Part shown: in pieces, positions 31,401-42,889 of the stretch
Layout: every line of letters starts with the position of its first letter
Position numbering within the stretch: the stretch's first letter is position 1
Assembly: GCA_030141605.1 (NCBI GenBank)
Contig: JAQGDQ010001159.1
Span: forward strand, 1 to 58,424
Source of the DNA: Tubiluchus corallicola
Lineage: Eukaryota; Priapulida; Priapulimorpha; Priapulimorphida; Tubiluchidae
Direction of reading: 5' to 3'
DNA length: 58,424 bases
Notes under the pieces: model-generated
What the model was told of the DNA's origin: nothing
Databases searched by the model: none
Seen by the model: the letters and a program-made list of their open reading frames with translations, nothing else
Position numbers and translations under genes: made by a program

Positions 31401-32131
31401 AGCTAACATACATTTGCCTTGCGCTACACCGACTAGGAAGATTAAAGAGCCCACTAATGGCATCGTTATGGGCAATACGCGTTCAATATTTCCTCAATAT
31501 TTCAATCTTTCAATAATTCCTTTATAGTGATTAAACTAGAGACTATTGCAATATAACTTAATCAGCTACCACGAGTCTGAGCCATGCTTCGGGTCATATT
31601 TGTAAATATTGTATAGTATTGTAACTTTGTAATTTATGTCTATGTTGTTTTGCCGTTATTCACTGCTGTTGTAACTGTATTTTGAATTTGAGTTTTATGT
31701 TTGGAATAAAATGATAAATCAAAATTAAAATCGAAACAAATGTTTACTGATTTTTCCTCTATTTCCACTTCAGAAAGAACTTGAAATTCGCTCGACTGTA
31801 ACCTAATTCTGCCAAAATATTTGTTTATTTTTATTTTTGACATTTATACATACATTAAAATTGTAGAAAAAAGAATTAGCAAGCGTATGCGCACTTACAC
31901 TGATCCTATAAGACATAAAAAGATGCACAAAAATATAATTTATAAAAACAAGACCTTAAAATTGAATATGTCTAATTAAAAAGTTCCTAATGAAATGTAC
32001 CTAAATATGAATTATATACTACATATATAACACGTTTTATACAATAATACGAATCGGAGAGACCCAATTACGCTAATGGCAATCTTACATGTTCCGGACA
32101 AAGTTGCAATAGGGCAATAAATTAACATTAG
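31401..32131. other. Unassigned AT-rich DNA
   Basis: The part adjoining 32131 may be the 3' untranslated region of the LINE relic to its right. On the plus strand TTTGGAATAAAATGATAAAT at about 31694 resembles another retroelement 3' end. No gene. Confidence 0.35.
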
Positions 32132-32297
32132 CTAATCTTTTAGTGAAAACGGACAAACATGAAAGTCCAGAGCATTCCAAATGTTTACTGCTCTGTTAAC
32201 AAATGAAAATTTTGATACGTTTAATCTGGGGAAAGACGTAAATAGTTTAAAGTTGTGACCACGCAAAAGATTGGTTGAAGCACACTGGAAAAAAATC
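32132..32297 (-). pseudogene. Jockey/CR1-type LINE reverse transcriptase C-terminal relic
   Basis: The minus strand reads NLLRGHNFKLFTSFPRLNVS, then KFSFVNRAVNIWNALDFHVC and PFSLKD before TAG at 32132-32134. The signature R-G-H-x-x-K-L-F, then F-F/S-x-x-R-[AV]-[VI]-N-x-W-N-x-L, is the well-known C-terminal end of many jockey/CR1-like ORF2 proteins. Only about 50 codons remain, so this is a 5'-truncated insertion. Confidence 0.8.
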
Positions 32298-32482
32298 ATC
32301 AAAACTTAAGCCTACTATACAACATTATACATATTATATTAGTGGTCAGTGACTCATAGTTGAACTGTGAACGTCATCATGTTATCAGATAATGAATTGG
32401 ATTCTCTATGGGGACTTTTGGGTTTTCAGCATACATATTATATGTGTGATTAAGACTTTAGCAAGTCACAATACTAAACCAT
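32298..32482. other. Short unassigned stretch
   Basis: AT-rich, nothing recognised. Confidence 0.5.
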
Positions 32483-33196
32483 TTAAAGCACAAGAAAACA
32501 CTCTTCAATAATATAAAGCTTAAAAAATTTGTCTTGAAATTTTATATCAGTTAGGTGAAGTCTTATATTAGATTATATAATATATTATATTATGTTAGAT
32601 TATATAGAGGGTTTACGTGGGAGTAACGCTGTATAAAACTTGTAAATTTAAACTCCCGCGATGACCATTAGACGCAGCCATTTTGATGGTACGTCATCAT
32701 ATGAAACAAATTTAGATAAAATTGTGTAAAGTTTGAAAACATAATCAGAGTATTCGTAGCGTACACGTTACTGAGTCAAATTTTAAATTACTGTATCTTG
32801 TCAATAAGAATAAAAATACGCTTTTGTTTAGTGAGTGGCGCAGCCTGGAGGATGAGTCAGCAACAATTTAACCAATTGGCACAAACATTTTAAATTATTA
32901 TTTCTAGTTACATAAGCCTTTCCAGCAGGTAAGCGAAATGCTAAGTAATGCAGATTTGCAGGGAAAGTTTTCTTGGAACATAATTTAACATTTCCTTTTC
33001 TTCCCCTGATTTGCGTTGTGCGTATATGACGTCATGTAATGGCGCGGTTTGAAAAGTATTGCGGGATATTTAAAATGAAAACAAACAAAAAATCCTTTCA
33101 ACGCGAATACGATATACGCATAAAAATGCTGTAAAGTAATACAATTTTAAGGCGATTTTTTTTAAACATTCAGGTACCCCTTTTCTTGTCCTTTAA
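32483..33196 (+). mobile_element. Family A TTAA element, complete copy, 714 bp
   Basis: TTAAAGCACAAGAAAACAC at the left and CTTTTCTTGTCCTTTAA at the right give inverted termini AG(C/G)ACAAGAAAA flanked by TTAA on both sides. A TTAA duplication with short inverted termini suggests a MITE mobilised by piggyBac- or Kolobok-type transposase; the two cannot be told apart here. The splice-like cassette is intact: TATTTCTAG | 21 nt (32908-32928) | GTAAGCG. A local ATATTATATT expansion sits near 32570-32600. Confidence 0.85.
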
Positions 33197-34004
33197 AGCC
33201 ATCTGTACCTGAACAGAAATGCTAAGTTAAATATTACTCACAGCACAACTCGCGCTTGCTATACAAGTGTTTCAGAACAAGCCTCATAATTTATAACAGA
33301 CTAACCAGTGATCACGTTTATCACTGACAGCCCCTTCGTCGATCTATATAATAACTGCCGTGAGCAATTGTCTAAACCTAGTGAATCATTTTAACTACTA
33401 GCTATACATTGTCCATGTTAATTGATAGTTATCGACAGTTGTACGAGCATAATAGACGATCGAAAAGCATGGCATCAATAAGCTTCCTCATACGAAGCTT
33501 TAAACAAGGTATTGCCCATCTGACTGTACCGCTAGAGGGCGAATGATTACGTAAGTTTACGTGGCTTCCATATTGAGGGTTGACCCGCCAAATTATTAGG
33601 ATGAAGAAAGAAGTGATGTGTTGCAAACAGAGTTTTTCATTGAAAAGCCAATGTACCGAAAAAAGCTACATTGCTTACAAACACCAGAACGTTCATGCCA
33701 TGTTTACGTTCATGTTCATGCCACGTTCACGTTCGTGCCATATTCACGTTCATGTTAATGCCATGTTCACATTCATGTTCACGTGTTCATCAGTTGTTGC
33801 TGTGCTTTACATGCTTTTGTCCATAAGTATTACTGAAACTCCACGGAGACTATGTGAATTCATTAGCAGACTCAATTTTTCTTTGAAAGCCTGAAGACAG
33901 AGAGTGAAGATACAGACTGTTCGTGATATGGGTCGAATCCGTGATCCGTGAAGATCTGGTACGTTAACGTCTAGATCTACATCCTAATATCACCCCATAG
34001 CTCC
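33197..34004. other. Unassigned unique DNA with GTTCATGCC repeats
   Basis: 33690-33795 holds short repeats of the type GTTCATGCCA and TTCACGTTCATG. The 104-codon frame over it is of repeat origin in part. No gene recognised. Confidence 0.4.
33529..33542 (+). promoter_or_regulatory. CTCF-like motif
   Basis: CCGCTAGAGGGCGA, close to the CCASYAGRKGGCRS core (pos 3 and last differ). Inferred only. Confidence 0.3.
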
Positions 34005-34860
34005 GCTTTGTCGAGAACTACGCCAGTATGGCATATCTTGAGTTATAGTGTTTTTTACCCCGTTTGCATGGATCTGCCTTTGCAAACTGGTTTTTGAATT
34101 TAAACGTAGTGTTAAATTTGCATAGTCGTCAATTACCCATGTAAATGTCATTTAAGTCTACAGTATAGCTGGCATCGTGCCCAACTGGCCATGTAACTAA
34201 GCTGAATTAGGCTTCTTTGATATATCTGTATATACAGTAATTTTTCTGTGCCAAAGATCTAGCTAGCCAGGAGTCACATAGCCCTGACAATCGCTATGCT
34301 GCTCCTATCCAGGAAAAACAAGGTACAGTATAATTAGGTATGTCTAAAGTGTTTTTGTATTAGACTTAACGTACACGTTTAATGTAATCTTGTTGTAATT
34401 GTCATATTGTAATTTCGTTTTTCTTTACTAAACCGTAGAACTAACACGCAGGTCTTTCATAATAGACCAGCAAACCTTTATTAGTAAACATGTACTAATA
34501 ACATGTTTCAACAATCATGATCATTGTAATATGAAATATGATCATTGTAAAAATGTAATATTCATCACTAATTATTCGCATAATTTAATCACTTGTATTT
34601 AGAAAATTGCTACAAATTAAATTCAATTCAGTATTTGTTTGCATCGAAAATGCGAAAGTATTTGAAATCAGGGCTTAAAGTCGCCAAAGTTTTGCTCTCC
34701 CGCCTGTTTTTTTAGAAAAATTCATACTTTTTGCATAATGTTAAAAAGTTAAAAACGTTTAATTAGATCGTTGAAATCAGATAAAATATTTTCGAGTAGT
34801 AAAATTAACCGTTCGTCGTAATAAGATTAAACGTTTTCAACACGCTTCTACAAGATAAAA
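34005..34860 (+). mobile_element. Family D dispersed element, copy 2
   Basis: ACGCCAGTATGGCATATCTT, TTTGCATGGATCTGCC, GCTCTCCCGCCTGTTTTT and a final AATAAGATTAAACGTTTTC block match D copy 1 and, reversed, copy 3. Confidence 0.7.
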
Positions 34861-35109
34861 TCGTTATTGTAACGGGGACCCCTGGAAACAATTGCTGCCC
34901 CGGACTGTTACAGGTGTGAAACAGGCGTGATGAATTTCAAACATTTACCAAAGCCGCACGCACAGGTAGAAACCAGTCCTAACCGGTTCTGATATTCATG
35001 ATATGATATGACATCTTATACATATATCTTATATATCTTATTCTTATACTATATTATCTATCTTATATACTATCTTATATTATATCTTATATGTTATACA
35101 GTAAATTTA
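34861..35109. other. Unassigned DNA and TATATCT-rich simple sequence
   Basis: 34880-34980 is unique and more GC-rich. 35000-35100 is an imperfect CTTATATATCTTATTCT-type simple repeat. Confidence 0.6.
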
Positions 35110-35420
35110 CCTATTTTTAGGCACGTATGAATGTCGAATGTTATAAAGCTTATTCTGGTCCTAACTCGTTAGCAATGTGTAGATACTGTGTAACAAAGAG
35201 CACAGACAGACGGCTTAGCTATAGATTGTTTGATTAGTTTACGTAGATGATTACATTGATTAACATTGTTTGTTTATACTACTGTTAATGTTTGCATGTA
35301 AATATGTAAACTATAAGTTATAGATTATCTAACAAGTAGAGTGTCCTGTGTATTGTGTAAAAATATGTATATATAATTTAATATATAATAAGTATCTCTT
35401 TTCGTTCGCGGTTTTTCAAT
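35110..35420 (+). repeat. Family F dispersed repeat, copy 2
   Basis: CTAACTCGTTAGCAATGTGTA and AGACGGCTTA align with 15036-15370. Confidence 0.55.
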
Positions 35421-36484
35421 AATGGTTGCTAAACAAAAGGTATTTTAGTAACGAATAACGTTTTTATACTAAAATAAGTAATAAAATAGTATTATTTTAG
35501 TATTGTTTTAGTATTGTAGCGTTTCTTCTCATTTAAAGTATGAAATTTTTTAACCTATCGGCCTTTTCTTTACAAAAGTGTACTTGTACTTTAATCGGGA
35601 GAATCTGTGAAGAGGCTTTTACGTAGAATAGGGATACGGATGCGGATGCGTTTACCACGGACAGGCTGCAGAACAGCCTGTGGAAAAAATCAATAGGAAA
35701 TAACTGCAGAAGAAGAATAACGCATGCGCAAGATGCATAAACGGAAGCGTTGAAAACAATATAAACCTATTCTATCTATTCCGCACCCCTGAAATGCATG
35801 CGCATCCGCATGCAGCATAAACACAACTTAAAACAATAGCAAATAAACTTGATCACAGCTATTGTCACTGCACACGCTGGTTTCTTGATCGTTTAAAATG
35901 GTTTGTCTCGTCTTCTACTGTGCCAGATATGGCGAAAATATTACTAATATAGTTTAATTTACTAATAGACAATTACTATCATAGTAATATTATTAGTTTA
36001 CTCATTGAGCGAACGTTTTCATAAACTTTGTAAAGTAATTAGTTGCCATAGAAATCAAATCAAACCGAAATTTTGGAAAACTTTTCGAATTAGCACACAT
36101 ACTTTCCTTCCAGTCAACAATGAATCTTATTACTTGCGAGTGTAAAACGACACTATGTTAATGAGTTTGAGAAACAATCTCTAGGCTACTATAGCAAAAT
36201 GAAGACAAATTCTTTGCACTTGCACAACCAACAAAATATAAAATATATTTGTCAACCCTCCAAACCAAAGACAATAATATCGCCTTTTAAAAGATTTTTA
36301 CGCAATAAACGATATTTGTTCTATCTGTCAATATCAGTCATTCCTCTCTCTCACTCTCTAAATTACTTTATAATTCAAAGTATGGTTGACCATGACAACC
36401 AACGACCGAGCAATTTCAAGTAAAACGGTTGGCCAGCATATTGACAATACTAAATAAAATTGTCATTAGAAAGAAATGAAATAT
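35421..36484. other. Unassigned DNA with palindromic GGATGCG segment
   Basis: 35636-35660 (ATACGGATGCGGATGCGTTT) and 35790-35820 (CATGCGCATCCGCATGCAGC) are roughly inverted and may bound a short MITE of the Harbinger-like type. CAGGCTGCAGAACAGCCTG at 35665 is a short hairpin. No gene. Confidence 0.4.
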
Positions 36485-36573
36485 ACAGTTCTCTCTTTTT
36501 TTCTCTCTCTCGCCCTCTCTCTCTCTCTCTCCTTCTCCCTTTCTCTCCCTCTACCCCTCTACCTCTGTTTCAA

Positions 36574-36614
<41 letters not shown>

Positions 36615-36825
36615 CTCGCTCTCCCCTCTCTCTTTCTCTCTCTTAATCTCTCTCACCCACACTCTGTTTCCCTCTCTCCTTCTCTCCCCTCTCTCTTACT
36701 CTTCCCCTCTCTCACACTCTCCCTTCCTCTGTCTCTCTCTGTCCCTTGCTCTCTCTCCCTCCCTTCCTCCCACTCTCTCTCACCCTCTCTCTTTCACACT
36801 CTCTTCCCCCCTCTCTCTCTCCTTG
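36485..36825. repeat. CT-rich microsatellite
   Basis: Imperfect CTCTCTCT with TCTCCCT and CACTCTC variants. Frames are Ser/Leu runs. Confidence 0.95.
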
Positions 36826-36972
36826 AAAAAATGACAAGGCAAGAAATATGATAAAATGAAAAGACCAATATTTATCTAAAGTTGACGTGTTCATGTTATT
36901 ATATTCCTGCTTGCAAACCATTGCGTGCAGATTCAATAAACCGCCAGTTAAATCAATGCATTATTGTTGCAG

Positions 36973-37087
36973 GGCACCGTGTTTTCGCCACAGGAAGAAA
37001 CCTTTCCTTTACAAATCACGAGAAGCCCAGACCGCAGCCTCTCAGCAGTACCAGCTTCTGGTTAAGATTTTATTAGCAGAGAAATGA
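36973..37087 (+). CDS. Exon-like short coding segment, product unknown
   Basis: A GC-richer island after ATTATTGTTGCAG, a fair 3' splice site. In one frame (preceded by one base) it reads APCFRHRKKPFLYKSREAQT, then AASQQYQLLVKILLAEK and a TGA at 37085-37087. The composition (Lys/Arg, Gln, Leu-rich helix) looks more protein-like than nearby frames. No family recognised, no upstream exon found, and a chance frame is not excluded. Confidence 0.25.
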
Positions 37088-37329
37088 AACCATGCACTTG
37101 ACCTGCTACACAGCAGCTTGACAACACAGGAAAGAAATTGGCTCTACATTATTTAGGAACAAACGCAGCATATATTCTACACCTTTACGCCTGCGCAAAA
37201 GACCAGCTTCCGTTTCCGTTCCTATTTGCAGGTTTCTTCCGATAATTTTATTAGAAAAAAGTTTCAGTAAACATGTATCGTTTAATAGTCTCCATAGAAA
37301 GAGCACAAGAAACATTTCCTTAGTAAAGC
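37088..37329. other. Unassigned DNA
   Basis: Nothing recognised. Confidence 0.5.
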
Positions 37330-37880
37330 TTAAAGCAAAACTGGACCCAATCTTAAACTGTAGGTCAAAACTCTTCAAAACACTGAAAAGAAACGCACTA
37401 TTTTTTTCAAAAATAACTTACGTGAAAGAATTATTACCACACAAACGGAATTTCACGTTTGCGCCACTACTTCTTCTCTGTTATATGCATTTCATCATTC
37501 TCTAGTTAGTCATTGCACAAAAAACAGGTGGTTTACCTCCCAGTTCAAATGTGTTAGTTTGTGACGAACTGCGCACGTTCAAGCAGCTCATGCGTCAGAA
37601 AAGCGGTAAATTTGAAATTTGAATTTTTATCTTAAGACTTGCCTAGTTTTAGTACAACACACTGAATGTCTTACAATAGCACCGTACTTGAATTTTCTCT
37701 TTCACAAACACGCGCAACACGCTCGTGGAATATTTTTGCTGTTGAATATTATGTTAGTTTGTGATGTCATCAACTGTTGGGGTTGCCTGTCGTTAATTAA
37801 GTTTTCAATCTTTCACTTAATTATCACTTTTGTAGTATTAATTGTGTTAATATGTATACTTTTTATCGGACATGAAAATG
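37330..37880 (+). mobile_element. Family B TTAA element, joined to family A (mosaic)
   Basis: Starts TTAAAGCAAAACTGGACCC and follows the B order up to TTTATCGGACATGAAAATG. It then switches to the family A 5' block (ATTATATCACTTACATGCTG) without its own terminus. Confidence 0.8.
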
Positions 37881-37889
37881 AACATAGAA

Positions 37890-38350
37890 ATTCGACATTA
37901 TATCACTTACATGCTGTCTTATTGCATGCACTACCTGCGTTAGCAGTAACGCTGTACAAAACTTGTAAATTTAAACTCCCGAAATGACCGTTGTGTAGGC
38001 GAAGTCATTATAGCAGTAAGTCGTTTAAAACAAGTTATTATAACATTGAGTAAAGTTTGAAAAAATAATCAGAGCATTCGCAGCGCACTCTATTACTTTA
38101 TCACTTTACTAAGTTAAATTACGTTGTATTGTCAAGAAGATCAATAACGTGTGTTTTGGTAAAACTGCGGTGCACACTGGGATGATGACAGTGTTTTACC
38201 AGGTAGAGCGAATATTTTAAATCATTGAGATTTTCTTATCCAATTACATAAGTGTTTGAAATAGGTAAGCGTAATTGTTAAATATACGTAACTTCACGTG
38301 GAATTTTGTGGTATCGGGATGTAGTTTAAACTCCCTTTTCTTCCCTTTAA
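37890..38350 (+). mobile_element. Family A part of the B-A mosaic
   Basis: GCAGTAACGCTGTACAAAAC, TAAACTCCCGAAATGACCG and later A blocks, ending TTTTCTTCCCTTTAA. The cassette acceptor is lost (CCAATTAC) but GTAAGCG is kept. Confidence 0.75.
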
Positions 38351-38394
38351 TAGTTTTTGCTTATAATAAACAGTGAACTAAGTACTTTAAAACA

Positions 38395-38890
38395 AGGAAA
38401 TCATTTCTGCCATTGAAATACATTCAACTTACATTTCCTATACTCCGAAGAATATTGTTTCTGTTTTCCCAGTTGCATCTCATTGTCGATATCTGCTGCC
38501 AAGATTTCTGCTATTGAAATATATACAATTCAGTTCTCCATACTACGAAGAATATTGTTTCTGTTTTCTCAGTTGCATCTGATTATCGATATCTGATGCC
38601 AAGATTTCTGCTATTGAAATATATTCAACTCACATTCTCTATACTACGAAGAATATTGTTTCTGTCTTCCCAGTTGCATCTCATTATCGATATCTGATGC
38701 CAAGATTTCTGCTATTGAAATATATTCAACTCACATTCTCTATACTACGAAGAATCTCTATACTACGAAGAATATTGTTTCTGTTTTCTCAGTTGAATCT
38801 CACTGTCGATATCTGCTGCCAAGATTTCTGCTATTGAAATATATACAATTCAGTTCTCCATACTACGAATAATATAGTTTCTATTTCCCA
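38395..38890 (+). repeat. 100-bp tandem repeat, five copies
   Basis: AAGATTTCTGCTATTGAAAT occurs at 38501, 38601, 38702 and 38821. The last spacing is longer because CTATACTACGAAGAAT is itself duplicated. Confidence 0.93.
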
Positions 38891-39109
38891 GTTGTGTATC
38901 ACACTTAACTCAGTTTATGTTGAAAACTTTCCATATCTATACGCTGTCACGTTTCTACCTTTCATGACACGGTACGTCAAGTACGTAACGACGGTGGAGA
39001 GAAAAAACCCCTGAGTGTTACGTCTAATGGAATCACTGAAAACTTGCTAATGGCAGGTCCCAACTCCCAGAACGAGTAAAAATCTTAATAGGTGATAAAT
39101 AATTTGAGA
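38891..39109. other. Unassigned DNA
   Basis: Nothing recognised. Confidence 0.5.
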
Positions 39110-39540
39110 GCGATGCAACGCGTCTTACATGAAGAAGAGACATTTTGAAACCCAAATACGAAGACAATTTACTCGACGTTTCGCTCTATATTTATAGCTG
39201 TATTGACGACGGTAACTGTAAGAGCCATGTAACTGTAATGGGAGAATACACTTGCGAGGTTAAAAACTAGGCAGAACAGTTAGACATTTTGAAAGATAAA
39301 CACGAGGACAATTTACTCGACGTTTCGCTCTATATTTATAGCTGTATTGACGACGGTAACTGTAAGAGCCATGTAACTGTAATGGGAGAATGCACTTCCG
39401 AGGTTAAAACTAGGCAGGACAGTTAGACATTTTGAAAGATAAACACGAGGACAATTTACTCGACGTTTCGCTTATTAATGTTTATAGCTGTAATGGCGAC
39501 GGTAAATGTACGAGCCATGTAACTGTAATGGTAGAATGCA
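39110..39540 (-). repeat. 144-bp tandem repeat, three copies, with GAAACGTCGAG motif
   Basis: CAATTTACTCGACGTTTCGC occurs at 39165, 39309 and 39452. On the minus strand each unit carries GCGAAACGTCGAGTAAATTG after an imperfect stem (GCTATAAATATAGAGC). GAAACGTCGAG phrases are common at Penelope-like element ends; no CUGANGA box is present. Confidence 0.9.
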
Positions 39541-39544
39541 CAGA

Positions 39545-39928
39545 AAACGCGTTGCACAGAAAATAGGGGCTGTATCTCTCAGTTCAGATGTGTTAGTTTG
39601 TTACGACAGCGCCAAATTTGAAATTTGAATTTTTATTTTAAAACTTGCCTGGTATTAGTACAACGCACTGAATGTCTTACAGTAACACTGTACTTCAATT
39701 TTCACTTTCACAAACACACGCAACACGCTCGTGAAATATTTTTGCCGTTGAAGATCTTGTTAGTTTGTGATGTTATCGATAGATGGGCTCGCCCGGCGTT
39801 AATTAAGTTTTTAATCGATTATTTAATTATCAGAAACGCTTTTGCAGTATTAATTGTGTTAAAATCTGCGCTTTTTATCGGATTTGAAAATGGGGTAGTA
39901 TATGAAAAATCATCCTGTCTTCCTTTAA
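39545..39928 (+). mobile_element. Family B TTAA element, 3' part
   Basis: From AAACGCGTTGCACAGAAAAT to ATCCTGTCTTCCTTTAA with intact terminus and TTAA. The 112-codon frame across it is not gene-like, since the same block is disrupted in other B copies. Confidence 0.8.
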
Positions 39929-40179
39929 GAGGAACGCTTTATAATGTATTCTTTGCTAACTGATGAAATATTCATGACGCTGAAACCATCACAAATTTTC
40001 TGCTTTTATAGTTTGTAAACCTTGTTGTAAAAGAAGTGAAGAGCTCTATAAGAGGAAATGGGAGAAAGATAAAGAAATAGAGGAAGCGACCATTAAATTC
40101 AGTGGTTCTGGGGACTAGAATGAATTCAACTTCTTCGGGAGGTTGGAGGTCGTGTGAATCAAACGTCTTTGTTCTTCTC
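39929..40179. other. Unassigned DNA
   Basis: Nothing recognised. Confidence 0.5.
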
Positions 40180-40216
40180 TGATGATGATGATGATGATGA
40201 TGATGATAGCAGCAGC

Positions 40217-40265
<49 letters not shown>

Positions 40266-40268
40266 AAA
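40180..40268. repeat. GAT and GTA triplet microsatellite
   Basis: GATGATGAT, GCAGCAGCA and about 20 GTA triplets. Confidence 0.97.
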
Positions 40269-40394
40269 ATAATTATTATTTTTAATTAAAAACAACGTTA
40301 AAAAGTTAAAAGCTAAAATCATGGCAAACGTTTCAACAGAGCTACTGCTGTCATCATAGTAGTAATTTTACAAATGTACAGCCAGTTTATATAA

Positions 40395-40590
40395 GCAGAG
40401 CCTATTATGCACTAATTAAGTAGTTAACAGAAGCCAAACCGTAATGAATAAACAGACAAGTAAAGAAACAGCAACTTATGCACTAATTATGTATTTACAA
40501 AAGCAAATAGGTAATTAATAAGCCGACCAGTAAAGAAATTGATACAGTAACGTATGCACTAATTATGTACTTACAAAAGCCAAGTAAGTA
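40395..40590 (+). repeat. Tandem repeat of 71-76 bp, three copies
   Basis: TATGCACTAATTA(T/A)GTA occurs at 40406, 40477 and 40553, each followed by CAAAAGCCAA-like and AAGTAAAGAAA-like blocks. Confidence 0.8.
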
Positions 40591-40639
40591 ATGATATTCA
40601 GGTCTGCTTAAACATGTAAAAGTATTATCCTACCTAGTT

Positions 40640-40875
40640 GTGAAAAAACGTGAAAAGTACACATTTTAACACCTATAATGATATCAAAGTTAAACACTCA
40701 ATTAACGACGAGCGAGGCCAACTATTGATGACATCACAATTTAACAAGTTTGTGAATTTATCAATAATTGGGCTCGCTTGCCGTTAGATAAGTTTTTAAT
40801 GTATAATTTAATTATCAGAAACGACTTGAAAATGGGGTAGTATATGAAAAATCATCCTGTCTTCCTTTGAATGAG
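40640..40875. mobile_element. Family B fragments in opposite orientations
   Basis: 40670-40740 is reverse-oriented B (TACACATTTTAACACCT, GCGAGGCCAACTATTGATG). 40745-40875 is forward B ending TCATCCTGTCTTCCTTTGAA. The two meet as a small inverted junction. Confidence 0.65.
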
Positions 40876-40959
40876 TGATGTGGAAGATTTATTGCAACTG
40901 AATGCATTGTAGACAAACAGATACTGCGCCTCTCAGGTCATGTGTGTTCAGTTGTGACG

Positions 40960-41425
40960 TAGGGCACACGTCCGAGAGTTCGTGTGCGAGCACAGCAAAA
41001 AATTATCACATAGGTACCGAACATTACTCTTTAAAATATTGAAAGAAAACATACTGTTTTTTAAAAAATGACTTGCGTGAAAGAATTATTATCACATAAA
41101 CACAATTTCACCTTCGCGCTACTAGTTCTTCACTGCTACATGCATTTCGTCATTCTCTAGTTAGTCATTGCACAAAAAACAGGTGGCTTACCTCCCAGTT
41201 CAAATGTGTTAGTTTGTGACGAACTGCACACGTTCAGCAGCTCATGCGTCAGGAAAGTGGTAAGTTTGAAATTTGAATTTTATCTTAAAACTTGCCTAAT
41301 TTTAGTACAACACAGTGAGTACTAGCGCCTGCACCTCGGAAATGCGTAGTACAAAAACAGGTGCTGTACCCCTCTGCTCAGAGGTGTTTAGTTGTGACGT
41401 AGTACACGCGTTCGAAAATTCTTGC
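40960..41425 (+). mobile_element. Family B TTAA elements, overlapping 5' fragments
   Basis: Two partial B segments in the same orientation: 41030-41310 (TTGCGTGAAAGAATTATTAT, GTTTGTGACGAACTGCACAC) and 41330-41425 (AAAAACAGGTGCTGTACC, TTGTGACGTAGTACAC). A similar TGTGACGTAGGGCACACG block precedes them at 40958. Confidence 0.65.
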
Positions 41426-42020
41426 ACAGCAGAAAAAAACAGTCACATTAGAACCCACATCAACAGAAATAGTGTAAAACCACCTCACTGAGACAACAGC
41501 CAGGCTTCATGCGAAAAATGCAATTCTCAAAGAAGCCGGCTATGCAATTGTATAACAACCTCAATTCACAATAGCACTTGCCGGCCGAACGAACACAACT
41601 TTCTCATACGAGATCGCCGATTTCCTGCCTGGCAATTTGTTCCTAAACCAATTTCTGTTTGTGCGAAGCGTACTCATCTAACATTCGACGTCAGATTTGA
41701 TAATTTCAAAGGGAATTGTCGAGTTATTCACTCGTGCAGCTCTTTTGACTGTATTCAGACTGAAACGTTAAGGGTTGATTTCGTAAAAGCGGATAATTCG
41801 GTTAAGGTAGATAGCAGGTGTAACAAAAGTGATTTATGAGGCAGTGAAATTTTGGGAAACTGGAGATTGTTGTAAACGAACATTAATTCAAATTTAGGGG
41901 AAAATTTATTGACGATCTTGTTCTCCGCCATTTTTGGACTGTAGTTAAAGTGGAGAGCAGAAAACGTGTTGCATTTTCTTAGAAGGTGTTTACAAATCCC
42001 ACACACACAATTCAAATACC
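41426..42020. other. Unassigned unique DNA
   Basis: No repeat family or coding region recognised. Confidence 0.45.
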
Positions 42021-42027
42021 CTGACAT

Positions 42028-42600
42028 TAACCCTAACCCAACCTTAACTCTAATCATAGCCCAACCCTAACCTTAACCTTAACCTTAACCCTAACCCAGC
42101 TTAACCTTAATCATAACCCAACCCTAACCTTTACCCTAATGCAACCCTAATGCAACCCTAACCTTAACCTTATCCCTAACCCAACCCAAACCTTACCACT
42201 AACCTTAACCCTAACCACACCCTAACCTAACACTAACACTAACCGTAACTTTAACCCTGACCCAACCCAAATGTAACCCTAACCCTAACCATAAATCCTA
42301 AACGTAACCCTAACCCAAACACTGACTCTAATCAAACCCTAACCCTAAAAATAAATCCTAAACATAACCCTAACCCTAACCATAAGTCCTATACTTAACC
42401 CTAACCCAAACACTGACTCTAATCAAACCCTAACCCTAACCATAATCTAACTCTAACCCTAACCCTAAAACCTAAACCGAATCCTAACTTTAATGCCAAC
42501 CCTAACCCTAACCCAACCCTAACCTTAACCCTAGTCCAACCCTAACCCTAACTCTAACCCAACCCTAGCCGTAACCCTAACCCAAGCCCTATTCCTAATG
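42028..42600 (-). repeat. Degenerate interstitial telomere-like repeat (TTAGGG type)
   Basis: About 570 bp of CCCTAA/CCTTAA/CCCAAC variants, on the plus strand as AACCCTAACCCTAACC. Longer blocks (for example CATAAATCCTAAACGTAACC and CAAACACTGACTCTAATC) are themselves duplicated. Degeneracy and flanking unique DNA show it is not an active chromosome end. Confidence 0.85.
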
Positions 42601-42889
42601 CTAATCCGCTTCACGCACCAATTTCTTGCGTGTGGGGAATTGTCAACTTTAGCCTTTTCCTTTTATCTTGCCCTTTGCAACGGCTAGTGTCCTTGAGAAA
42701 GGTTAAGATGAACACTTCAACACGCCCATGAAAGAAGGAAAATATCGTTCTTTTACAATCGCTGCTTGGAAAATGCAGTTTTGCAGGCCAATTCCCAAGT
42801 TTCTTAGAGAGAAACAAGATGATTTTTAATAATTTCCCATGTTTGTTAAATTGAAACACTGTTTTTTTCATATCCTATCTCATTTTGAA
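42601..42889. other. Unassigned DNA flanking the telomere-like block
   Basis: The minus-strand frame 42611-42871 (86 codons) has no recognised motif. Not called as a gene. Confidence 0.4.

Noticed and set aside
39625-39963. 112-codon frame in family B (and the similar one at 37619-37987)
   Set aside because: Both lie in B elements, but the frame is broken in other B copies and resembles no transposase.
42028-42600. True chromosome end
   Set aside because: Repeats are degenerate and unique DNA continues on both sides.
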